Assembly: GCA_017557425.1 (NCBI GenBank)
Contig: JAFYYU010000007.1
Location: forward strand, 139,450 to 203,449
Direction of reading: 5' to 3'
Source of the DNA: Muribaculaceae bacterium
GTDB taxonomy: Bacteria > Bacteroidota > Bacteroidia > Bacteroidales > Muribaculaceae
DNA length: 64,000 bases
Shown: piece after piece, positions 17,466-26,249 of the stretch
Layout: each line of letters starts with the position of its first letter
Position numbering within the stretch: position 1 is the stretch's first letter
The notes under the pieces: generated by a model
Databases searched by the model: none
Told to the model about the DNA's origin: nothing
Seen by the model: the letters and a program-made list of their open reading frames with translations, nothing else
Program-made: the position numbers and the translations under genes

Positions 17466-17524
17466 ATGGTGCTGGCTTGAAGGAATTGTCCACTCAAGCC
17501 AAGGCCTTGACGGGGGCCTTAATA

Positions 17525-18082
17525 TCAGTTCTTTTTAGCCTTTTCCTTGCAGTCGGGGCACTGCTGGTCGGCGGGCTTGGTGCAGGGCTGACCGTCCTTG
17601 TGGTCCTTGCACTCCTCGTGCTTCTTCATCATGGCGGCCTTGTCGCACTGCTTGCCTTCGCCCTCCTTGCACTCGTGCTTCATACCTTCCTTGCACTCAT
17701 GCTTCTTGCCTTCTTTGCATTCATGCTTCATGCCCTCGGCTTTCTCGCACTTGTGGCCCTGGCCCTCCTTGCACTCATGCTTCATGCCTTCGGCCTTCTC
17801 GCACTGGTGGCCTTGGCCTTCTTTGCACTCGTGTTTCATGCCTTCGGCCTTCTCGCACTGGTGGCCCTGGCCTTCTTTGCACTCATGCTTCATGGCAGCC
17901 TTTTCCTTGCAGTCGGGGCACTGCTGGTCGGCGGGCTTGTCACAGGCCTTGCCGTCCTTGTGACCTTCGCATTTTTCATGCTTCGGGGCAACCTTTGCAT
18001 CGTTTACCTTGACGGGGGTTTGAGCCATCGATACGCTTGCGGCAAATGCCACCAGAGCAAGTGATAATAAGAATTTTTTCAT
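17525..18082 (-). CDS. Secreted Cys/His-rich tandem-repeat protein, likely metal-binding
   Basis: A 185-residue protein with a signal peptide (residues 1-20, cut near SMA-Q). The mature part has 18 cysteines and 13 histidines. Three 18-residue units MKHECKEGQGHQCEKAEG (64-81, 82-99, 100-117; the third has HKC for HQC) are followed by shorter eight-residue KHECKEG units (118-141). This core lies between two related flanks, KDGKACDKPADQQCPDCKEKA (about 42-62) and KDGQPCTKPADQQCPDCKEKA (162-182). Regular HEC and CPDC motifs suggest metal binding in the periplasm or outside, but no family is recognised and the metal is unknown. Lysine and glutamate fill the spaces, so the protein should be highly soluble. 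It has its own terminator. Confidence 0.88.
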   Translation of the reverse strand: MKKFLLSLALVAFAASVSMAQTPVKVNDAKVAPKHEKCEGHKDGKACDKPADQQCPDCKEKAAMKHECKEGQGHQCEKAEGMKHECKEGQGHQCEKAEGMKHECKEGQGHKCEKAEGMKHECKEGKKHECKEGMKHECKEGEGKQCDKAAMMKKHEECKDHKDGQPCTKPADQQCPDCKEKAKKN

Positions 18083-18128
18083 TGTCTGTCTTCTATGTTT
18101 TAGTTTATAACTGTTTGTTTTTGTGCGG

Positions 18129-18136
18129 CAAAAGTA
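18129..18136 (-). promoter_or_regulatory. -7 element of the Cys/His-rich gene
   Basis: Minus-strand TACTTTTG about 46 bp before the start; no clear -33 element. A metal-responsive operator was looked for and not seen. Confidence 0.5.
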
Positions 18137-18196
18137 GCAAGAAAAACTGAATAATTAGACGTTTTAAGGTTTTTTTGGTTTAATCGTGGCCTAAAA

Positions 18197-18228
18197 TTTG
18201 AATTTTGTTGACAAAACCACTACTTTTG
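18197..18228 (+). promoter_or_regulatory. panB promoter
   Basis: TTTG (18197-18200) and TACTTTTG (18221-18228), spaced 20 bp, both perfect. Confidence 0.8.
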
Positions 18229-18272
18229 CCCACTGTAAATCTATTTGTTATCATTTAATTAAGGAAATACCA

Positions 18273-19094
18273 ATGTCAACCTATACTGTTACCGACCCCC
18301 GCAAGGTCACGACCAAGCGCATCGCCGACATGCGTACTGCCGGTGAGAAAATCGCGATGATTACCGCCTATGACTATACGATGGCTACCCTCGTGGACCA
18401 GGCCGGTATCGACATCATCCTGGTGGGCGACAGCGCAAGCAACGTCATGCAGGGCAACGCCACCACCATTCCTATCACTATCGACGACATGATCGTGTAT
18501 GGCCGCACCGTGGTACGTGCCGTCAAGCGTGCGATGGTCATCGTGGACATGCCCTTCGGCACCTATCAGGGCGATCCCATCGAGGCGCAGCGCAATGCCG
18601 TGCGCATCATGCAGGAAACCGGCGCCGACGGCGTGAAACTGGAGGGCGGCCGCGAGATGCGGTCCGCCATCGAGATGATTCTGCGGGCCGGCATCCCTGT
18701 AATGGGGCACCTGGGCTTGACACCGCAGAGCATCAACAAGTTCGGCACCTATGCCACCCGCGCCGAGGACGAAGCCGAGGCCACACGCCTGCTGGCAGAC
18801 GCCAAGGTACTGGCCGAGATCGGCTGCTTCGGCATCGTGCTGGAGAAGATTCCCGCCACGCTGGCCGCCAAGGTCACCCAGAGCATCAACGTGCCCACCA
18901 TCGGCATCGGGGGCGGCGGCGCATGCAGCGGCCAGGTGCTCGTGCTGCACGACATGCTGGGCCTGAACCGCGAGTTTAAGCCCAAATTCCTGCGTGTCTA
19001 TAACAACCTGGGCGAACAGATCATTGACAGTGTGGGCAACTACATTTCCGACGTAAAAAGCGGCGACTTCCCCAACGCTAATGAACAGTACTAA
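18273..19094 (+). CDS. panB: 3-methyl-2-oxobutanoate hydroxymethyltransferase
   Basis: PanB transfers a hydroxymethyl group from 5,10-methylenetetrahydrofolate to 3-methyl-2-oxobutanoate, the first committed step to pantothenate and coenzyme A. The 273-residue protein is full length with the family blocks ITAYDYTMATLVDQAGIDIILVGDSASNV, MQETGADGVKLEGG, GHLGLTPQS and the catalytic-region IGIGGGGACSGQVLVLHDMLG. The longer frame from 18198 would start inside the promoter, so ATG 18273 is used. The next gene starts 14 bases before the panB stop, an unusual coupling with a regulatory protein. Other pan genes are not in the window. Confidence 0.96.
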   Translation: MSTYTVTDPRKVTTKRIADMRTAGEKIAMITAYDYTMATLVDQAGIDIILVGDSASNVMQGNATTIPITIDDMIVYGRTVVRAVKRAMVIVDMPFGTYQGDPIEAQRNAVRIMQETGADGVKLEGGREMRSAIEMILRAGIPVMGHLGLTPQSINKFGTYATRAEDEAEATRLLADAKVLAEIGCFGIVLEKIPATLAAKVTQSINVPTIGIGGGGACSGQVLVLHDMLGLNREFKPKFLRVYNNLGEQIIDSVGNYISDVKSGDFPNANEQY

Positions 19095-20736
19095 AGCGCG
19101 TTGTTACATTATCAGATTTTTCAAGAGGACAGCGGCTATGTTGTGGCTGTGCCTGTGTTGTGCAACTGCACATGCCGGGCAGCAGTATTACAATGTGGAC
19201 TCGCTGCTCAATGTATTGGATGCCGTCATCGACAGCAGCGAAGTCTATAACCGTCAACTGCAGCATGAACTGATTCAATACCGTCAACGCTATGATAACG
19301 CCCCAAGTCCGGAAGCCCGTTTCGACATCGCCCATGAATTGTTTCTCCATTACCGCAAGTACAGGCTGGACTCGGCGCTGCACTACGCCCGCCAACGCGT
19401 TAAAATTGCTGCTGATTTAGGCGAGCCCGACTCGCTGTCATCGGCACACCTTGACGAAGCCGACGCGCTAAAGTGCCTCGGTCGTCTCCACGATGCACTC
19501 CATATTCTCGAAAAGATTCCTCACACCCCGTACATCAACAATAACGCCCATTATTACTACCTGTACCACAGCATCTTGCTCTCGTTGTCCCAGATGACCA
19601 CCGATCCTGATGAGATGGCCTATTACCGTCCGTTGCTGATGCGTTACCGCGATACTGTGAACATGGTGAACCGTGACGACCCGTTGACGGTGTGTGTCAA
19701 CACAAGTGAGATTGAGAAATGCCAGGGGCACATCAATCAGGCCCTCGAAAAACTGCTGCGGTTCGGCGAGCAGAGCAAGGACATGGTCAAACAGTCGGCA
19801 ATCTACTGGTATGTGCTGGGTGAAACTTACCGCGACATCGGAGACAATCAAGGCGCGAAATACTGTTTCACCATGTCTTCCATTATCGACAAGCGCAACT
19901 GTAACAAGACCTATACCTCGCTGCAGTCGCTGGCTTGGGTGCTCTATAACGAAGGCGACACTGAGCGGGCCTACCACTACATCACATGCTCATTGGGAGA
20001 CGTGATGGCGAGCAACGCCCGCAGCAGGCTGTCACTCGTGAGCGAGTACCTGCCCATCATCACTGCAGCCTATGAACAGAAGCAATACACCTCGGCGATG
20101 CGGCGCAATATCCTGATTGGCGCCAGTCTCATCGCCGCCATCATTCTGGGCATCATGTTGTGGATCCTCCATTCACGCAGCAAACGCCTGGCACTCATGC
20201 ATCATGAGCTCGCCGAAGGAAACAGTAAACTGCTGACACTCAACAGTCGCCTGGAAAATCTAAACCACGACCTTGTGGAGAGCAACTTGATTAAGGAGGA
20301 ATATATCGGTCAATTGTTCAACCTGTGTTCCAGCTACATCAACGAAGCCGAGAAAAACCGGGTCAAGATGTTGGCCAAGCTCAAATCGGGCAAAACCAAA
20401 GAAGTGGAGCAACAACTCGACCAATCGACCATGAAAGAGGATCTGAGCAAATTGTTCTATCATTTTGACATGATCTTCCTGCAGCTGTTTCCTGACTTCA
20501 TCGAGCGCTTCAACGGCTTGCTGCGTCCTGGTGAGCAAATCGAAGTGAAAGGTGACAACCTGCTCACGCCCGAATTGCGCATCTATGCTCTGGTCAGACT
20601 GGGTATCAATGACAGCACCAAGATAGCCAGTTTCCTGCACTATTCGCCGCAGACCGTCTATAATTACCGCATGAAAACCCGCAACCGCTCAAATATCCCC
20701 AAAGACGAATTTGCCAGTCGTGTGCAGCGGCTCTAG
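19081..20736 (+). CDS. TPR-membrane-HTH regulator (DUF6377-like)
   Basis: A 551-residue protein with an N-terminal signal or anchor segment (about 12-32), an alpha-helical TPR-type region (about 35-335), one membrane helix (ILIGASLIAAIILGIMLWIL, about 343-363), a coiled-coil (about 370-420) and a C-terminal helix-turn-helix (INDSTKIASFLHYSPQTVYNYRMKTRNRS, about 514-542). This layout, periplasmic TPR with cytoplasmic coiled coil and HTH, is typical of Bacteroidetes one-component regulators of the DUF6377 kind. The ATG at 19081 overlaps panB by 14 bases; a second ATG at 19138 would also give a signal segment. The signal and targets are unknown. Confidence 0.85.
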   Translation: MNSTKARCYIIRFFKRTAAMLWLCLCCATAHAGQQYYNVDSLLNVLDAVIDSSEVYNRQLQHELIQYRQRYDNAPSPEARFDIAHELFLHYRKYRLDSALHYARQRVKIAADLGEPDSLSSAHLDEADALKCLGRLHDALHILEKIPHTPYINNNAHYYYLYHSILLSLSQMTTDPDEMAYYRPLLMRYRDTVNMVNRDDPLTVCVNTSEIEKCQGHINQALEKLLRFGEQSKDMVKQSAIYWYVLGETYRDIGDNQGAKYCFTMSSIIDKRNCNKTYTSLQSLAWVLYNEGDTERAYHYITCSLGDVMASNARSRLSLVSEYLPIITAAYEQKQYTSAMRRNILIGASLIAAIILGIMLWILHSRSKRLALMHHELAEGNSKLLTLNSRLENLNHDLVESNLIKEEYIGQLFNLCSSYINEAEKNRVKMLAKLKSGKTKEVEQQLDQSTMKEDLSKLFYHFDMIFLQLFPDFIERFNGLLRPGEQIEVKGDNLLTPELRIYALVRLGINDSTKIASFLHYSPQTVYNYRMKTRNRSNIPKDEFASRVQRL

Positions 20737-20760
20737 TCTTATCAGGAATCACAAAAACGA

Positions 20761-20793
20761 GAGAGTGAGACATTAACTGGATGTCTCACCCTC
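20761..20793. terminator. Terminator between convergent genes
   Basis: Stem GAGAGTGAGACAT (20761-20773) pairs with ATGTCTCACCCTC (20781-20793), one mismatch, seven-base loop, with AAAAAC on the left and GCGTTTC on the right. Confidence 0.75.
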
Positions 20794-20845
20794 TTGCGTT
20801 TCACTCAACCCATCCCGTCAGATGGAAGTTGAGATAATGTTATGG

Positions 20846-23839
20846 TCACTCTGCCAGAATATGTCCCCAAACGTCATAGGTGACCCCGTTGCGGATAATC
20901 AGCACTTGTCCGTCACGCAACACCTTCTGCACACGAGGCATCTCCTCGTTTTGGCGAACATCAATCACAGCTGTTGGAAGTGTCTCGCCACGCAGTTTGG
21001 CAACACAGGTCCAAATCTCATCGGCATCCAGGTATCCCCCTTCGGTGAAGTGGGCGGCTACCGCGCTCTGCAACGTGGGCAGTGGGGTGCCTACCTCGGG
21101 ATAGGTGTAAAGCGCCTTGCCGCCGCTGTAGGCCGTGTGGGATGCAATAGCCTCTTCAAGGGTAGTTTCGGTATAAACCGTAGGCTCTGCATCGGGGCCT
21201 GAGGGCAGGATCAGCGGGTCAAAGCCGGTCAGCAGGTACAGGGCATGGCGCAACTGGTTGGAGTGGCGATACTCTGAAATCTGCAGGTCACTCGTGCGGT
21301 TATAGTCATTGGCGATGTCGTCCCAAGTAGCTCCGCACATAGCGGCCAAGACACCCGAGAACACACCCGTGCGGTCGGCTCCCAAGTGGCAATGGATCTG
21401 GAAGGGAACGGGGTGGTCTTCATCATTGATGAAGCGTACGATTTCCTGAATCCACTCGGCAAAGCGGCTCTGGTCGGTGTAGTACAGGGCGTGGTCATAG
21501 GACGGGGTGTGGCCGTTCTGCCTGCCCACGTAGAGAACCCTGTTGTTATTGATGATTTCGCGATAGTAATCGGGAATGGTGACCGTGTAGGTAGTTCCTG
21601 AAACCGTGTAGGTTGCGTGGCCGTCTTCGGCCTCAAGGTTACCTGACAAGGCGATGTCGCAGTTGATGCCTGCCTCGGTCGCTAATGCGGCCACCCACTC
21701 CATGCGTGCATGCTCGGTGTCGTAACTTGCACGGGACGGATGATAGGGGTGATACGAGCGGTACAGGTGCTCGGTACCGGGAACGCGGCGGAAGTTGGAG
21801 ATGCGTTCTTGCTCCATCCTGTCGGTCAGATCAAAGTCAGCCAGAGGACGGATGTAGAGGGCCGTCTCCTTGCGCAGGAGCAGATCGTCAACATCGTCAT
21901 CGTTGAAGGCTACGATCTGTTTCCAGCCGTTGGAGCAGAAGGTCATGTACTCCTCACAGCCCTCGGCCAGCGTGGGCCATGACTGGGTGACATAAGAGTT
22001 GCCGTTGGTGTGATATACATTAAACAGGTACTCTGGCTGGCCACCGTTGCCGGTGCGATCAATGTCAGCATAGGGCAGCGTCAGGTAGAAACAGCCATCG
22101 GTGCTGAAGCCCGACATCTGGTAATCGGGATCCGTCTTGCCCCAATTAGAGATAGAGCCATAGACATAAAGTTTCTGCACATTCAGCGGCGAGATGACGA
22201 AACGGGTGCGGGCCGTCGAGAAGATGAAGGTGATCTGCTTCAAGTTGTCGTTCAGACGGTAGCAGTTGTTCTTTTCGGTAGTGGTGAACTTTTCGCCATA
22301 TTCGCCCTCAAGATGGGTGATGGTGAGCGGGTTGCCATCCCTGTTATTGTTGACAGTAAGCATCCAGCCGTCGTTCACACCCGACTGAAGACCACCCGTA
22401 TAAACAGCGGTATAATGGTTTGCCGTACTGAGGTTAGCAGGCCCCCAGTCACCACTCGAGAAGTGGCTGTTACCCACAACGGCCATATAGGTGATATCCT
22501 CCTTGGTGTAAGGCATCGGACAGGTGAGTCGTCCCAATGTGTCGGGGAGGAAATGGATGCACTGGGATGCGGTTTCATTACCCACTACCAAGTAGTAATT
22601 CTCGTCATCCCATGCCACTTGTTCAAGGTCAAGATAAGCACGGCCACCGACCAGCGAGAACAGTTTCGTCGGGTCAGGCTCGATGATGACGCTGTCCTCG
22701 GGTGCAGCCTTGGTTAAGCGGATGGAGATTGCCTTGCTGACAGGATCGAAGACGAACTCTGCCGAGTCTCCGACAACGGGATTGTCAATCAAAGTGATGT
22801 TGGCCAAAGGAACCCATACCGAGTTGATGCCCAGCGCATTGTCGGCATAGTTACATCCGGTGCCTCCATAAACATCTTCGCGGATATATAAGGTGGAGTC
22901 GGCATTGGGATAGAGCTCGCGCCACTCCCATGAGGCATCCAGGCCGTCGCCCCAGCCATGCTTAAAGAACCAGCGCTGTACGGGGTCTTCCTCGGCTTCC
23001 TTATACATTCTTATAGTGATGGAACCCACAGCGGGGTCAAAAATGAATTCTGCAGAGTCTCCGACAACGGGGTCGCCAATCAAGGTAACGTCAGAGAGGG
23101 GAACCCATGAGGAACCGCTGCCCTGGGCATTGTCGGCATAGTTGCAGCCGTTGCCGCCGAACACGTCCTTGCGGGAATAGAGTGATGCATCCTCGTTGGG
23201 GAACACTTCACGCCATTCCCAAGAGCCACCGCCCCACGGGTGCTTGAGGAACCACTGACGATCGGGTTGCGTGCCGCCTTGATAATCGGGATTAGGTTTC
23301 AAGCGGATAGCATAAGTGTACCATGAGCCGGAAGATACCATGGCGATATCGGTGGCAGCGGAGCCGTTATAGATGACATAGCCATAGGAGGGATCTGAGC
23401 CGGTAGCCAATTCGACAGTACCCTGCGCGATACCATTGTAGCCGCCGCTCTTGAAAGTCAACGTACGGGCTGAAGATGAGGAGGTGGAATTACCCCACAC
23501 TTCAATAGTGTCTCCAGGGTTGGCGGTAAAGTACAGCCAGCGGTAGTCTGAGCTGGACTTGCCGTTGATTTTCAGGCGCTGAGTGAAAGTGAGCGTCTCG
23601 TTGCCGTCTTCCGATGTCCACGAACGTTCTGAACAGGACTGGAAGATGGGCACACGGTCGATCGACGAGCCGTCGGTGACAAGTGTGATACCGTTGATTG
23701 TCGTTGTTTGCCACAACGTGTCATTGGGGAACGCCTCGGTGTCACTGAAATTCCAGAAAGTTACATCCTGGGCTGACATCATCAGGGGCAACGCCAGCAC
23801 AAAAGCCAGCAACCCTCGCAGTAATGTTAGATTTTTCAT
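20846..23839 (-). CDS. Secreted CX5R (tyrosine-type) phosphatase with duplicated N-terminal module
   Basis: A 997-residue exported protein: signal peptide (1-23, cut near MSA-Q), a beta-rich N-terminal domain (about 25-185), two copies of an 85-90-residue module (194-282 and 289-379), a middle region of beta-sandwich type (about 390-650), then a phosphatase domain (about 660-880) with the loop HCHLGADRTG at 816-825. That is the HCX5R signature of PF13350-type tyrosine/dual-specificity phosphatases, with Cys817 and Arg823. Each module has a W(F)FLKH-WG start, SWEWRE, a GCNYADNA motif, and a VVGDSAEF(I/V)FDP end. The C-terminus VLRDGQVLIIRNGVTYDVWGHIL is a Bacteroidales sorting-type tail. Substrate is unknown; phosphoinositide, phosphoprotein or inositol phosphate are possible. 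Confidence 0.9.
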   Translation of the reverse strand: MKNLTLLRGLLAFVLALPLMMSAQDVTFWNFSDTEAFPNDTLWQTTTINGITLVTDGSSIDRVPIFQSCSERSWTSEDGNETLTFTQRLKINGKSSSDYRWLYFTANPGDTIEVWGNSTSSSSARTLTFKSGGYNGIAQGTVELATGSDPSYGYVIYNGSAATDIAMVSSGSWYTYAIRLKPNPDYQGGTQPDRQWFLKHPWGGGSWEWREVFPNEDASLYSRKDVFGGNGCNYADNAQGSGSSWVPLSDVTLIGDPVVGDSAEFIFDPAVGSITIRMYKEAEEDPVQRWFFKHGWGDGLDASWEWRELYPNADSTLYIREDVYGGTGCNYADNALGINSVWVPLANITLIDNPVVGDSAEFVFDPVSKAISIRLTKAAPEDSVIIEPDPTKLFSLVGGRAYLDLEQVAWDDENYYLVVGNETASQCIHFLPDTLGRLTCPMPYTKEDITYMAVVGNSHFSSGDWGPANLSTANHYTAVYTGGLQSGVNDGWMLTVNNNRDGNPLTITHLEGEYGEKFTTTEKNNCYRLNDNLKQITFIFSTARTRFVISPLNVQKLYVYGSISNWGKTDPDYQMSGFSTDGCFYLTLPYADIDRTGNGGQPEYLFNVYHTNGNSYVTQSWPTLAEGCEEYMTFCSNGWKQIVAFNDDDVDDLLLRKETALYIRPLADFDLTDRMEQERISNFRRVPGTEHLYRSYHPYHPSRASYDTEHARMEWVAALATEAGINCDIALSGNLEAEDGHATYTVSGTTYTVTIPDYYREIINNNRVLYVGRQNGHTPSYDHALYYTDQSRFAEWIQEIVRFINDEDHPVPFQIHCHLGADRTGVFSGVLAAMCGATWDDIANDYNRTSDLQISEYRHSNQLRHALYLLTGFDPLILPSGPDAEPTVYTETTLEEAIASHTAYSGGKALYTYPEVGTPLPTLQSAVAAHFTEGGYLDADEIWTCVAKLRGETLPTAVIDVRQNEEMPRVQKVLRDGQVLIIRNGVTYDVWGHILAE

Positions 23840-23890
23840 AAGCCAATAAAAATTTAGGTATTGATAATGATAAAGAAATATTTCAAGTCA

Positions 23891-23922
23891 CAAATTTAAT
23901 ACTTTATCCAGCCCTTTTCAAC
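23891..23922 (-). promoter_or_regulatory. Promoter of the secreted phosphatase gene
   Basis: Minus-strand TAAATTTG (23891-23898) with GTTG (23919-23922) 20 bp upstream. Confidence 0.6.
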
Positions 23923-24040
23923 CGTAATGAAACATAAAGTAACCCGTTTTACTACATCAAAACGCTGATTTTCAGTAGTAATTATGCCTACTTCAAAGCC
24001 CAAAAAGTAAATCAAAGATGAAGCGGTTTTTGCCCCGTTT

Positions 24041-25384
24041 TTACGAATTATTGTGCAGGATGGAGCGGAAAAAGCGGAGGGTTAGGGGGATGGCGAGCAG
24101 GAAGGCCAACACGTCGCAGACGGCTTGGCAAATTTCTACGCCGAAGAGTCCCAACAAGCGGGGCAGTATCAGAATCAAGGGGATGAAGAAGATGCCGTTA
24201 CGGGCGGCGGCAAGGACGTTGGCAGACAGACTCTGGCCGCTGGTCTGAAGTGTCATGTTGCACACGGTCACCACGGCGGCCATAGGCAGGGCGATAAGTT
24301 GCCAGCGCAGGGCTACGGCGCCCACGGCAACGACCTCGGGGTCGTCACGCAACAGGTGCACCAGCTGCTCGGCAAATAGATAAGCCGGGCCGCACATCAC
24401 CACCAGCACGGCCATGTCGAGCAGGATGGTAAACCAAAATCCCCGCAGCAGTCTTTTGTACAGGCCTGCGCCGTAGTTGAAGCCGCAAAAGGGCTGATAG
24501 CCTTGCCCAACCCCGATGATGATGGCAAAGATGATGAACGCCAACCTCGACACGATGGACATGCCGGCAATCGCCGCGTCGCCATACACGCCCGCCGCCA
24601 CGTTCAGCATCAGCGTGGCAATGCTGGCCAGTGCCTGGCGCGTGAGTGACGGCGTGCCACCCTTGAGGATCTCTTTCTGGAAATGCCACTTGCGGGATGC
24701 CTGTGACAAGTCGATGGGGATGTTCTCGCCCCGGCGCGACATCACCCACAAGACGATGAAACCGAATAACTGGCTCAATACTGTGCCGATGGCGGTGCCC
24801 AGGATGCCCAGCCCGAAGGTGAACATGAACAGCGGCACCAGCAGCACATTGAGCACAGCGCCCGATATCATACCATACATCGCCTGGGTGGCATTGCCCT
24901 GGAAACGCATCTGGTTGTTGATGACCATCGACGCGGTCATCAGCGGCGCACCCAGCAGGATGACGCCCATGAACTTCATCGTATAAGGTAGGATGGTGGG
25001 GGTGGATCCCAGAGCGATAGACAAGGGTTTGAGGAAAATAAGGCCCAGTACGGTGATGACAAGGCCCCACACGATGCTGCCGACAAACGAGGTCGCCGCC
25101 ATTTGGCGCGCCTCATCCAGGCGGCGGGCTCCCAAGTGCCGCGACATGTAGGTGCCTGACCCCTGCCCGAACAGGAAACCGATGGACTGGATAATCGCCA
25201 TCACGGGGAACACCACACCCACAGCTGCCGTGGCCTGGGTGTTGATAAGTCCCACATAATAGGTGTCCACCAGGTTGTAGATGCTCGTGACAAGCATACT
25301 GATGATGGTAGGTACCGCCATCGCGGGAATCACGCGACGGATGGGTGCCGTGGTCAGGAAAGTATAGTTGTCTTGCTTGCGCAT
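24041..25384 (-). CDS. MATE-family efflux transporter (NorM/MepA-like)
   Basis: A 447-residue polytopic membrane protein, unlike the first MATE gene in sequence. The start RRVIPAMAVPTIISMLVTSIYNLVDTYYVGLI is typical of the MepA/VmrA-like branch, and the two MatE halves are both present. A longer frame begins at TTG 25399; ATG 25384 is preferred. A TAATTTTG element (25411-25418, minus) lies 26 bp upstream. It probably exports cationic drugs or other organic compounds with a sodium or proton gradient. Substrate cannot be inferred. Confidence 0.93.
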   Translation of the reverse strand: MRKQDNYTFLTTAPIRRVIPAMAVPTIISMLVTSIYNLVDTYYVGLINTQATAAVGVVFPVMAIIQSIGFLFGQGSGTYMSRHLGARRLDEARQMAATSFVGSIVWGLVITVLGLIFLKPLSIALGSTPTILPYTMKFMGVILLGAPLMTASMVINNQMRFQGNATQAMYGMISGAVLNVLLVPLFMFTFGLGILGTAIGTVLSQLFGFIVLWVMSRRGENIPIDLSQASRKWHFQKEILKGGTPSLTRQALASIATLMLNVAAGVYGDAAIAGMSIVSRLAFIIFAIIIGVGQGYQPFCGFNYGAGLYKRLLRGFWFTILLDMAVLVVMCGPAYLFAEQLVHLLRDDPEVVAVGAVALRWQLIALPMAAVVTVCNMTLQTSGQSLSANVLAAARNGIFFIPLILILPRLLGLFGVEICQAVCDVLAFLLAIPLTLRFFRSILHNNS

Positions 25385-25410
25385 CGAGCCATTCTTCAAT
25401 TTTGAGGGTG

Positions 25411-25418
25411 CAAAATTA
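25411..25418 (-). promoter_or_regulatory. -7 element of the second MATE gene
   Basis: Minus-strand TAATTTTG 26 bp before ATG 25384; no -33 match at the right distance. Confidence 0.5.
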
Positions 25419-25510
25419 CAAAAATGCCATGAAATAAAGTGAAAACCTCAAAAAAAGATGTCGCGTTGATGTATTGCAAGGCATCGCCTTGTATGCCCGA
25501 AGCATGAAGA

Positions 25511-26194
25511 TCACGTGTTTTCCAACAGCCACTTGATGCCCTTGGCAACACGCAGGGGAGGATTCTTGAAGTGGTTGCCGGGGTTGAGCTCAAAGGTGAC
25601 GTTCACACCGCGAGAGGCCATCAAGTCGGCCATCGCTCGTGTGCGTTCGCCCACGGTCTGCAAGACGGCGTTGCGCGACGTACTTTCCTGTTCGCCAACC
25701 GAGAGATATATGCCCTGCAAGGGAGCTGCCAGTTCATGCTCGCGGGCATACTCCAGCCAGCCTGGGTACCACATCGATCCCGAGGCCGACAGGATGCGCG
25801 AGAACACGTCGGTATGGAAAGCGCTGTAAACAGCAAACAGGCCGCCCATCGAGTACCCCGCCAAGCATCGCCACGACGGCGGCGCATCGAGCATTTCCTC
25901 GACCTGCGGCACGATCGTTGTGGTGAGCAATGTCAGCAATTCATTGGCGTCACCCGTGAAGCGGTCGTCCTTAGAAATCACCGTCTCGATAGGCCATGGC
26001 GACAGTTCCTGATTCCAATGCAGCCCGCTGATGGTCACCAGGTTAAATCCGCCGATGCCCACTTGCCCTGCCGCATCGATGAGCAACTGCCCGTTCTCGT
26101 GGTAATCCACCGAATAGACCAGCGGCACATTGTCCTCACACAACCGGTAAAGGCACACCCTGCGGTGACCGAATGTCAACTCTTGCGCTTTCAT
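25511..26194 (-). CDS. Alpha/beta-hydrolase-fold esterase (PF00756 type)
   Basis: A 227-residue cytoplasmic-looking esterase. The nucleophile elbow GYSMGG follows WRCLAGYSMGGLFAVYSAF, and a later segment NPGNHFKN carries the likely catalytic histidine near the C-terminus. Relatives include siderophore esterases and esterase D-like proteins. The frame extends to 26251, but ATG 26194 lies five bases after a perfect -7 element, so the extension cannot be transcribed. It diverges from the CPBP protease, with overlapping promoters. Substrate unknown; no siderophore genes are near. Confidence 0.85.
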   Translation of the reverse strand: MKAQELTFGHRRVCLYRLCEDNVPLVYSVDYHENGQLLIDAAGQVGIGGFNLVTISGLHWNQELSPWPIETVISKDDRFTGDANELLTLLTTTIVPQVEEMLDAPPSWRCLAGYSMGGLFAVYSAFHTDVFSRILSASGSMWYPGWLEYAREHELAAPLQGIYLSVGEQESTSRNAVLQTVGERTRAMADLMASRGVNVTFELNPGNHFKNPPLRVAKGIKWLLENT

Positions 26195-26199
26195 CACCA

Positions 26200-26233
26200 C
26201 AAAAATACAAATTATTATTACCTTTGCTGCAAC
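26200..26233 (-). promoter_or_regulatory. Promoter of the esterase gene, near-leaderless
   Basis: Minus-strand TATTTTTG (26200-26207) and GTTG (26230-26233), spaced 22 bp. The start codon at 26194 follows the -7 element by five bases. Confidence 0.6.
26219..26226 (+). promoter_or_regulatory. -7 element of the CPBP protease gene
   Basis: TACCTTTG 23 bp before ATG 26250; it lies inside the divergent esterase promoter, so the two would compete for polymerase. Confidence 0.55.
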
Positions 26234-26249
26234 AACACAGAAAAAACTC

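Noticed and set aside
17477-18064. Hydrophobic 195-residue frame opposite the Cys/His-rich gene
   Set aside because: The leucine/alanine-rich repeats are the complement of the lysine/glutamate-rich units; no start signals.
20846-23839. Treating the phosphatase gene as a starch-utilisation protein because of its aromatic modules
   Set aside because: No SusC/SusD genes adjoin, there is no lipobox, and the HCX5R loop points to a phosphatase.
24041-25384. Linking the second MATE to the secreted phosphatase as one operon
   Set aside because: The phosphatase has its own promoter (23891-23922) and a separate gap of about 200 bp; nothing shows co-transcription.
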